Source of the DNA: CAJCJE01 sp035948315
GTDB taxonomy: Bacteria; Actinomycetota; Actinomycetes; Mycobacteriales; Pseudonocardiaceae
Direction: 5' to 3'
Length of the DNA: 64,000 bases
Assembly (NCBI GenBank): GCA_035948315.1
Contig: DASZJG010000014.1
Coordinates: forward strand, 1 to 64,000
This document shows positions 17,058 to 23,526 of this stretch, piece after piece. How positions within the stretch are numbered: the first letter of the stretch is position 1; each line of letters opens with the position of its first letter. Below the pieces are notes generated by a model. The model saw only the letters and a list, made by a program, of their open reading frames with translations. It did no database searches and had not been told where the DNA came from. The position numbers and the translations under genes were made by a program.

Positions 17058-17087
17058 CAGCGATTCCTTTGACGTCGGAGGCAGAGC

Positions 17088-18302
17088 TCAGGACCAGGCC
17101 ACCGGCAGCTCGGCAACGCCGTGCGCCAAGGTGCCTTCCTTCCAGCGGAGCCGCTGCGGGTCGGCCGCGAATCGCAGGTTCGGAAAACGGCGCAGAACCG
17201 CGCCGAGGCCGACCTGGAGTTCCATTTTCGCGAGTTGCGCGCCAAGGCAGTAATGCACGCCATGTCCGAATGTCAGGTGCGGATTCGGCTGACGTTCGAT
17301 GTCGAATTCGACGTGCTCGCCGAATATTTCCGAGTCGCGATTCGCAGCCGGTTCGGAAGTGAGCACAGCCTCGCCCGCGCGGATGAGCGTGCCGGACAGT
17401 TCGACGTCCTCGGTGGCGATTCGGGCGAAGCCGACGCCGGCCAGCACCGGCACGGTGCGCAGCATTTCCTCGATCGCCGAGGGCAGCAGTTCCGGCCGCG
17501 CGCGCAACCGCTGCGCGACGTCGTCTGTACCGAGTAGTAGGTACAGGAAGTTCGCGAGTTGGCCGCCGGTCGTCTCGTAGCCGGCGATGAGCATGGTCAC
17601 GCCGAGCATGACCAGCTCGTGCTCGGTCAGTCGCTCGTCACCGTCGCGAGCGGCCACCAGCGCGCCGAGCAGGTCGTCGGTCGGCGTCTCGCGGCGCTGG
17701 TTCACCAGGTCGAGCAGGTACGTGTAGAGCTTGAGACCAGCGGTGCCGATCTCCTCCATGGTCAGCTTGCTGGTCGAGAGGAACGCGTCCGACCAGGTCC
17801 GGAACTCGCCCTGATCGGCAGCTGGCACGCCGAGCAGTTCGCAGATGACCGCGACCGGCATCGGCAGGCAGAACAGCTCGACCAGGTCGGCGGGTTCGCC
17901 GTGCTCGACGACGCGATCGAGCAGCTCCTCGGCGATCTGCTCGGCGCGCGGCCGGAGCTTCGCGACCCGGCCGGCGGTGAACGCCTTGGCGACCAGGGTC
18001 CGCAGCCGGGTGTGGTCGGGCGGGTCGAGCGACATGATCGAGTCGGCCTGCGGCACGCCCGGCGTCGCCCTCGGCACGTCCTCGGTGATGGCCGCAGCGC
18101 GGCTGAACCGGGGATCGGCCAGCACGGTGCGCACGTCGGCGTAGCGGGTGACCAACCACGCGTCCTTGCCGTGCGGCGCCCGGACCCGGGAAACCGGTTC
18201 TGTTTCGCGGAGCTGGTCCAGCGCCGGATGCGGCTTTAACTGGCCGATTGGCGTATTCGGAAAATCACGTACTTCTTGATCGGTTTGCTCGGCATTCGGC
18301 AC
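17088..18302 (-). CDS. Cytochrome P450
   Basis: A 404-residue soluble actinobacterial P450. The I-helix oxygen motif is AGYETTG (240-246), the ExxR is EMLR (279-282), and the haem loop FGHGVHYCLG carries Cys352. GTG at 18300-18302 has GGGGGA five bases upstream and is the likely start. No ferredoxin or ferredoxin reductase gene adjoins it, so electrons must come from elsewhere. It is the first gene of the tight operon running to 3676, after a 90-base gap to the amidase gene, so a promoter may lie in 18303-18392. Its substrate is unknown; hydroxylation of the aromatic core or the terpene is plausible. Confidence 0.92.
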   Translation of the reverse strand: MPNAEQTDQEVRDFPNTPIGQLKPHPALDQLRETEPVSRVRAPHGKDAWLVTRYADVRTVLADPRFSRAAAITEDVPRATPGVPQADSIMSLDPPDHTRLRTLVAKAFTAGRVAKLRPRAEQIAEELLDRVVEHGEPADLVELFCLPMPVAVICELLGVPAADQGEFRTWSDAFLSTSKLTMEEIGTAGLKLYTYLLDLVNQRRETPTDDLLGALVAARDGDERLTEHELVMLGVTMLIAGYETTGGQLANFLYLLLGTDDVAQRLRARPELLPSAIEEMLRTVPVLAGVGFARIATEDVELSGTLIRAGEAVLTSEPAANRDSEIFGEHVEFDIERQPNPHLTFGHGVHYCLGAQLAKMELQVGLGAVLRRFPNLRFAADPQRLRWKEGTLAHGVAELPVAWS

Positions 18303-18392
18303 AATATCCCCCAGGATTCGTACTCGATATCCCCGACTCGGTAGTGGCGCCGATTCTGGTCAGGTGCACTTGGGGGGAGCTTGAGTCGTGGT

Positions 18393-19796
18393 TCAGTCCC
18401 GGTCGGGTACGCCCGGCGGATACCGATTCGACCAGTTTTGTCGGTATTCCAGTTGGCCGGCGAGCGAGATCAGCAGGGCGTCGGAGCCCGCCGGGCCGAG
18501 CAGTTGCGCGCCGATCGGCAGGCCGTCCGTGCCGATCGCCGCCGGCACGTTGATCGCGGGCCAGCCGAGCGCGTTCCACGGCCAGGCGTACGGACAGGCC
18601 GAGATGACGGCGCGATTGAGCGCTCGTGCGCTGAGATCGCGCCACTGGCCGATCCGCGGCGGGCCGGTCGCGGTCGTCGGCGCCAGCACCACATCGACCC
18701 GGTCGAAGATCCGGCCGACCTGGCGCTCGGCGATGACCGCCGTCGGCTTGACCAGTCCTCGCAACGGCCTGCCCACCCGAGCGCCGGAGGTCATGTTGTA
18801 GCGGGTGCGCGCGTCGAGCAGGTCGACGTCGGGCAGGCTGGCCGCCCAGGTGTGCAGGCCGCCCGCGGACCGCGCGAGGAAGTTCAGCCCGACCAGCCCG
18901 TAGCGCGGCTCGGCCGCCAGCACCTGGTGCCCCAGTTCGGCCAGCGCGCGGCCGAGATCGGTGACCGCGTCGCGCACCCGAGGATCGAGCCGGGGCCGGT
19001 ACCCGGTGAACGGCGGTCGCAGCGAGATCCCGACGCGCAGCCGCGACGGCGACCGCCGTGCCGCCGCGAGAAAGCTGTCGGGTCGGTCGGAATGCCGGCC
19101 GGCGAGCACATCGAGCAGCAGCGCGGCATCGGCGGTGCTCCGGGCGAGCGGGCCGGGCGCGCTCACGCCGCCGAACAAACCGTCCTCTTCGGACTCAGCG
19201 GGCCGACCCGGTTTGACGCCGACCAGGTGCGTCCAGGCGGCCGGAATCCGGACCGAGCCCGCACCGTCCGAACCGATCGCGACCGGCACCAGGCCGGCGG
19301 CCACCGCGGCGGCCGACCCACCGGAGGATCCGCCGGGGGAGTGGTCCAGCCGCCAGGGGTTGCGCGTCGCACCGAAGGCGTTGCCCTCGGTGAACGGCCA
19401 CTGACCGAGTTCCGGCACGTTGGTCTTGCCGACGATGATCGCGCCCGCAGCCCGCAGCAGTGCGACCACGTCGGAATCCCGCGTCGCGGGCGGAAACGTG
19501 CCGGGGCAGCCGAAGGCCGTCGGTTCGCCGGTCACGTCCTGGTCGTCCTTGACCGCCAGCGGCACGCCGAGCAACGGCGCACGCTCGCCCGCGCGCAACC
19601 GCCGATCGGCCTGCTCGGCCTCGGCCAACGCGCCGGACCGGACCAGTCGGAACGCGTTGACCGTCGACTGGGTGGCCGCGATCTCGGCCAGCGACCGCCG
19701 GGTCAGCTCGACCGAGGACACCGCGCCGCGGGCCAACAGTTCCGCGAGGCGGACCGGGCCGGCACACAGCGGATTGCTCGGAAGCGACGCCGACAC
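18393..19796 (-). CDS. Amidase-signature family hydrolase
   Basis: A 467-residue amidase-signature enzyme. The catalytic Lys lies in LAVKDDQDV, the Gly/Ser-rich signature is SPGGSSGGSAAAVAAG, and the second and nucleophilic serines fall in IGSDGAGSVRIPA, forming the Ser-cisSer-Lys triad. Such enzymes hydrolyse amides ranging from peptide amides to fatty amides and acyl anilides; the sequence does not tell which. I chose GTG at 19794-19796, with GGTGAGG upstream. It precedes the P450 on the same strand by 90 bases and may share the biosynthetic transcript, for example to remove an acyl or formyl group, but it may also be independent. Divergent from the MFS gene by 65 bases. Confidence 0.88.
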   Translation of the reverse strand: MSASLPSNPLCAGPVRLAELLARGAVSSVELTRRSLAEIAATQSTVNAFRLVRSGALAEAEQADRRLRAGERAPLLGVPLAVKDDQDVTGEPTAFGCPGTFPPATRDSDVVALLRAAGAIIVGKTNVPELGQWPFTEGNAFGATRNPWRLDHSPGGSSGGSAAAVAAGLVPVAIGSDGAGSVRIPAAWTHLVGVKPGRPAESEEDGLFGGVSAPGPLARSTADAALLLDVLAGRHSDRPDSFLAAARRSPSRLRVGISLRPPFTGYRPRLDPRVRDAVTDLGRALAELGHQVLAAEPRYGLVGLNFLARSAGGLHTWAASLPDVDLLDARTRYNMTSGARVGRPLRGLVKPTAVIAERQVGRIFDRVDVVLAPTTATGPPRIGQWRDLSARALNRAVISACPYAWPWNALGWPAINVPAAIGTDGLPIGAQLLGPAGSDALLISLAGQLEYRQNWSNRYPPGVPDRD

Positions 19797-19861
19797 GGCC
19801 TCACCGTAACCCGGCGACGAGACCAGGGAAAATCCGAATGAGTACGCCCTGATTGTTCCGT

Positions 19862-21100
19862 ATGCTCCCGCTCGTGGTCGCCGAAACACATGCTCGGACC
19901 GGGTTCCTCCGCCAGCGGTTCGCCGGGTTGCCCCGCTCGTTCTGGGTGCTGTGGGGTGGCACCCTGGTCAACCGGCTCGGCACGATGGTCCAGCCGTTCT
20001 TCGCCTTCTACCTGACCGGCAGCCGTGGCCTCTCGGTCGCCGAGGCCGGCGTGGTGCTCGCCGTGTTCGGCTCCGGCTCGCTGGTCTCCCAACTGCTCTC
20101 CGGCTGGCTGGCCGACCGGTTCGGCAGGCGGGTCACGCTGACCGGCGGCATGCTCGCCACCGCGGTGATCATGCTCGTGCTCGCCTACGCCACGACACTG
20201 CCGCTGATCGCCGCGTGCCTGCTCCTGCTCGGCATCGCCATCGACATCTACCGGCCCGCGTCCAACGCGCTGGTCGCCGACCTGATCCCGGTCGAGCAGC
20301 GGCCGCGTGCGTTCGGCCTGCTGTTCTGGGCGGTGAACCTCGGCTTCACCGGCGGTGTGCTCACCGGTGGTGTGCTCGCGCAGAGCGCGGTGCAGCTGCT
20401 GTTCTGGATCGACGCGCTGACCGGCGTCGTGTTCGGCCTGCTGGTCTGGTTCGCGGTGCCCGAATCGCACTCCACGCCCGAGCACAAGGTCGAGACCGGG
20501 AGCTTCCGCGACGTGCTCCGCGACCGGGTCATGGTCGGGTACGTGCTGGTCACCACCGCGTACGGGATCGTCTACCTGCAGTCGATGATCACGCTGCCGC
20601 TGGCCATGAAGGGACAGGGCCTGCCCGCGTCGTTCTACGGCTACGCCATGGCACTCAACTGCGTCGTCATCGTGATCGTGCAGCCGCTGTTGGTCAACTG
20701 GCTGGGCCGGATCGAACACAGCAGGGTGCTCGCGATCGGCATGACCGTTGTCGGCATTGGGTTCGGCCTGACCACGTTCGCCTCGTCGCTGCTCGGCTAT
20801 CTCGGCACGGTCGCGGTGTGGTCGGTCGGCGAGATCTTCTTCGCCGGGGTGAGCGCGACGATCGTGGCGAACCTCGCGCCCCCGCATCTGCGCGGCCGCT
20901 ACAGCGGCGCGTACGGCTTCGCCTGGTCGCTCAGCTCGTTCGTGGCGCCGCTGTTCGGCACCACCCTGCTCGACGTCAACGCCGCCACGTTGTGGCTGAC
21001 CTGCGCGGGCGTCGCCTTCGCCGCCGCAGCGGGCCATCTCCTGCTCGGCCCGGCCATCCGCCGCCGCACGGCGGCGCTGCGCACCGACGGAGCGGTCTGA
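19862..21100 (+). CDS. MFS efflux-type transporter
   Basis: A transporter of about 412 residues with twelve predicted membrane helices. The loop between helices 2 and 3 reads GWLADRFGRRVTL, the canonical MFS motif A. Two six-helix halves are separated by a polar stretch near PEHKVETGSFRDVLRDR. It resembles drug or metabolite exporters. I chose the ATG at 19862; a TTG nine bases upstream or a GTG shortly downstream are also possible and no strong ribosome site decides it. It is divergent from the amidase and so stands next to the biosynthetic operon, which makes export of its product a reasonable guess. The following GNAT gene starts on the next base. Confidence 0.88.
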   Translation: MLPLVVAETHARTGFLRQRFAGLPRSFWVLWGGTLVNRLGTMVQPFFAFYLTGSRGLSVAEAGVVLAVFGSGSLVSQLLSGWLADRFGRRVTLTGGMLATAVIMLVLAYATTLPLIAACLLLLGIAIDIYRPASNALVADLIPVEQRPRAFGLLFWAVNLGFTGGVLTGGVLAQSAVQLLFWIDALTGVVFGLLVWFAVPESHSTPEHKVETGSFRDVLRDRVMVGYVLVTTAYGIVYLQSMITLPLAMKGQGLPASFYGYAMALNCVVIVIVQPLLVNWLGRIEHSRVLAIGMTVVGIGFGLTTFASSLLGYLGTVAVWSVGEIFFAGVSATIVANLAPPHLRGRYSGAYGFAWSLSSFVAPLFGTTLLDVNAATLWLTCAGVAFAAAAGHLLLGPAIRRRTAALRTDGAV

Positions 21101-21547
21101 ATGACCACGATCCGCCGCGCCCGACCCGACGACGTCCCGCTGCTGGCCGAGCTGGCGCGCGTCGCCTATGCGTCCTATGTAGACCGGATGGGCGCCGAGC
21201 CCGCGCCGATGCGCGCGGACTACGCCGCGTTGGTCGCCGCGCGAGAGGTCTGGGTCGCCGAGCGGGACGGCGTGGTGGTCGGGTTGCTCGTGCTGCGGCT
21301 GGCGGCCGATCACCTGTTGCTCGACAACGTCGCGGTGTCGCCGGACGCGCGCGGCACCGGACTGGGCCGGCGGCTGCTGGCGTTCGCCGACGCGCACGCG
21401 CGTGAGCACGGGCGCACCGAAATCCGGCTCTACACCAACGAAGCGATGACCGAGAACATCGCCTACTACCCGCGACACGGTTTCGTCGAAACGCATCGCG
21501 CGGTCGAACACGGCTACCGCAGGGTGTTCTTCACCAAACGCCTGTGA
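21101..21547 (+). CDS. GNAT N-acetyltransferase
   Basis: A 148-residue GNAT domain with all core motifs: the N-terminal RRARPDDVPLLAELARVAY, the strand LLLDNVAVSP, the acetyl-CoA loop ARGTGLGRRLL and the C-terminal NIAYYPRHGFVETHR. The ATG immediately follows the MFS stop codon (TGAATG), so the two are translationally coupled and probably act together, for instance in self-protection by acetylating or exporting the same compound. The acceptor cannot be told from sequence. Length is normal for the family. Confidence 0.88.
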   Translation: MTTIRRARPDDVPLLAELARVAYASYVDRMGAEPAPMRADYAALVAAREVWVAERDGVVVGLLVLRLAADHLLLDNVAVSPDARGTGLGRRLLAFADAHAREHGRTEIRLYTNEAMTENIAYYPRHGFVETHRAVEHGYRRVFFTKRL

Positions 21548-21583
21548 CGCCGGGAAAATCAGCGCCGATGGCTGAGCGGTCCC

Positions 21584-21973
21584 TCAGGACGACAGCACCG
21601 CCGTCGCCTGGATCTCGATCAGCGCGCCGACCGGCATGAGCGAATGGACGCAGATCAGCGCGCTGGCCGGGAAGTCGCTGCCGAAGAACTCGCGCCGCAG
21701 CGAGGTGAACTGCCGGCCGAGCCGGGTGTCGGTGATGAACACGGTCATGCTGACGATGTCGGACCTCGTGCCGCCCGCCGCGCGCAGCGCGGTCTCCGTC
21801 CGCGCCAACGCCTGCCGGGCCTGTTCGGTGAAGTCCGGTGACACGATCTCGTGATCGTCACCGAGTCCGCACTGGCCGGCGAGGAACACCAGGTTGCCGC
21901 TGCGCACGCACTGCGAATAGCCGAACGCGGTCGAGTCCTCGAGGTCGGGGACGGGCACGATCTGTTTGCTCAT
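21584..21973 (-). CDS. Rid (YjgF/YER057c) family protein without the RidA arginine
   Basis: A 129-residue Rid-fold protein, which forms trimers with clefts at the subunit interfaces. In RidA itself a conserved Arg in a FPARS segment binds the carboxylate of reactive imines; here the segment reads FPASALICV, so the Arg is absent. It therefore belongs to one of the Rid1-7 subgroups that are not enamine deaminases, often found with catabolic genes. The ATG is opposite the substrate-binding-like gene, and the 41-base gap carries a perfect LacI-type palindrome. This hints at shared control with that gene. Confidence 0.85.
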   Translation of the reverse strand: MSKQIVPVPDLEDSTAFGYSQCVRSGNLVFLAGQCGLGDDHEIVSPDFTEQARQALARTETALRAAGGTRSDIVSMTVFITDTRLGRQFTSLRREFFGSDFPASALICVHSLMPVGALIEIQATAVLSS

Positions 21974-21987
21974 CGGAGCTACCCTTC

Positions 21988-22001
21988 TGCAATCGATTGC
22001 A
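21988..22001. promoter_or_regulatory. LacI-family-type operator palindrome
   Basis: TGCAATCGATTGCA is a perfect 14-base palindrome with the central CG and the TGnAAnCGnTTnCA spacing typical of LacI/CcpA-family operators. It sits in the short gap between the divergent Rid and substrate-binding-like genes. No LacI-type regulator gene is seen in the window, so the regulator must be encoded elsewhere. Confidence 0.6.
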
Positions 22002-22014
22002 TGATGATAGCGGG

Positions 22015-22923
22015 ATGCGGGACTTCAGGCTCGGCACGTTCAGTCCGTCGGTGCTGGTCGAGGTGGCCACGGTGATCGGCCGGTTCGCCGACGCCGGTTT
22101 GTCGGTCAGCGAGGTGCCGGCCACGTCGTCGCCGCAGCAGTTCACCGACCTGTTCGCGGGCGAGTTGGACGCGGCGCTCACCAACCCGGACAACGTGCTC
22201 GCCTACCGGTGCGTGGCCGCGAACCCGCTGCGCCGCACCGGTGACGTCCGAATTCTGTCCGCTGTGGACCGTGGCCTCGGGCTGTCGCTGTTCACGCCGC
22301 CCGGTCCTGCCGACCTCGGCCGGGTGCGCGGCGGCACGGTCGCTGTCGACGCGCCGGGCTCGGGGTTCGCCTTCGTCGCGCTCGAACTGCTGGCCCGGCA
22401 TGGCCTGCGCGCCGGCGCCGATTTCACCGTGGCGCCACTGGGTTCGACACCGCGCCGGGCGCGGGAACTGCTCGCCGGCACCTGCCAGGCCACCGTGCTC
22501 AACGCGGGCAACGATCTGCTCGCCGAAAGCCGGGGCGCGCACCGGCTCGACTCGGTCGGCTCGATCGGACCGTACGTCGGCGCGGTGCTCGCCGCGACCG
22601 GTGCCGCGCTCGAACGGGACCGCGACGCGCTGCGCTCGATGGTCCGCGTCCTGCGCGATGTCGGCGCGGAACTCGTGCGCGGCGAACACCGCGAACTCGC
22701 GCTCGGCGCGGCGAAACAGCGCCTCACGCTGGACGAGGACGGCGCGCGCCGCTACGTCGACACCCTCGTCGATCCGGCGCATGGCATCGTGCCCGACGGT
22801 CGGCTCGGCGCCGCCGAACTGGCCACGCTGGTCGAACTGCGCAACCGGCACCGGCCCGACGATCCGCCGCTCACGCCCGCCGCGGTGCTCGCGTCGGGCC
22901 TCGTCGACGAAACCCTGCTCTAA
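22015..22923 (+). CDS. SsuA/THI5-like substrate-binding domain protein without signal peptide
   Basis: A 302-residue protein with the two-lobe layout of SsuA/NMT1-type periplasmic binding proteins: FADAGLSVSEVPATSSPQQF near the start, ELDAALTNPDNVLAY, GGTVAVDAPGSGFAF and a C-terminal helical part. It lacks any signal peptide or lipobox and starts directly with the first strand, and no ABC permease or ATPase genes adjoin it. It may thus be a cytoplasmic enzyme or sensor derived from a binding protein, as THI5-type proteins are. I chose the ATG at 22015. Its TAA overlaps the stop of the convergent VOC gene. Confidence 0.7.
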   Translation: MRDFRLGTFSPSVLVEVATVIGRFADAGLSVSEVPATSSPQQFTDLFAGELDAALTNPDNVLAYRCVAANPLRRTGDVRILSAVDRGLGLSLFTPPGPADLGRVRGGTVAVDAPGSGFAFVALELLARHGLRAGADFTVAPLGSTPRRARELLAGTCQATVLNAGNDLLAESRGAHRLDSVGSIGPYVGAVLAATGAALERDRDALRSMVRVLRDVGAELVRGEHRELALGAAKQRLTLDEDGARRYVDTLVDPAHGIVPDGRLGAAELATLVELRNRHRPDDPPLTPAAVLASGLVDETLL

Positions 22924-23423
22924 TGAAATGCCGCCGGGTCGCGGTGGAACGCCTTGCCGTCCGGATAGGACACCAGCTCGCACTGCAAACCCCAGGGCGA
23001 GAGGAAATAGATCCAGCGCTGGCCCTCGTGCGGGCCCTTGCTGGCCGTCGGTTCGCCGAGCACGCGCAGGCCGCGACCGCGCAGATCGGCGAGCGCGGCA
23101 TCGAGATCCTCGACGTAGACGGCGAGGTGGTGGCCGCCGATGTCGCTGTTGCGCGGCGGTTCCCGGCGCTGGTCCGGCGTCTCGTACTCGAACACCTCCA
23201 GGATGGCCTGGCCGCCGATCCGGAAGAACTGGATGCGCGGCGCGACGGCGCGGTCGGACACGTTGAGGTGCTCGCTCATCCAGTGGCCCTCGTCGTCCCG
23301 CAGCGGCCCGAGCGTGTACAGGTACTCGAAGCCGAGCACGTCGGTGAAGAACTCGTGGGCCTGGTCGAGGTCGGGGACGGTGATCCCGAAGTGATCGACA
23401 CGGGTGACTCCGGGGATCGGCAT
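22920..23423 (-). CDS. VOC-superfamily metalloenzyme (glyoxalase/extradiol dioxygenase type)
   Basis: A 167-residue vicinal-oxygen-chelate protein with two beta-alpha-beta-beta-beta modules. Likely metal ligands are His in VDHFGITVPD, His in GHHLAVYVED and Glu in LQCELVSYP. Such enzymes include glyoxalases, extradiol dioxygenases and epimerases; it does not resemble glyoxalase I closely enough to name the reaction. The ATG at 23421-23423 starts the first strand. It is divergent from the fused E1 gene, and the region between them has two matching TGGATCCA-centred sites, so VOC and dehydrogenase genes probably respond to the same regulator. Confidence 0.85.
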   Translation of the reverse strand: MPIPGVTRVDHFGITVPDLDQAHEFFTDVLGFEYLYTLGPLRDDEGHWMSEHLNVSDRAVAPRIQFFRIGGQAILEVFEYETPDQRREPPRNSDIGGHHLAVYVEDLDAALADLRGRGLRVLGEPTASKGPHEGQRWIYFLSPWGLQCELVSYPDGKAFHRDPAAFH

Positions 23424-23434
23424 CGATGCTCCTT

Positions 23435-23509
23435 TTGGATCCATTGGCGCTTGCCATGGCCACGTCGATGGCGGATAGTCTACGTCAAGCGGGCTGAAAT
23501 GGATCCAAT
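23435..23509. promoter_or_regulatory. Paired inverted operator-like sites between VOC and E1 genes
   Basis: TTGGATCCATT at 23435-23445 and its reverse complement AATGGATCCAA at 23498-23508 (extended by T at 23509) flank the divergent promoter region, with centres 63 bases apart. Both hold the palindromic core TGGATCCA. The second lies just upstream of the E1 ribosome site. The form fits operators of FCD-type GntR repressors, and such a regulator is the last gene of this locus (28843-29523). The core alone also occurs inside the E1 gene, so the extended match matters. Confidence 0.5.
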
Positions 23510-23526
23510 CTAGGCGAGGAGTGCCG

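Noticed and set aside
19703..21511. 602-codon minus-strand frame opposite the MFS and GNAT genes
   Set aside because: It is highly charged (Gln, Arg, Asp, His) and repetitive, a typical antisense of a membrane protein gene.
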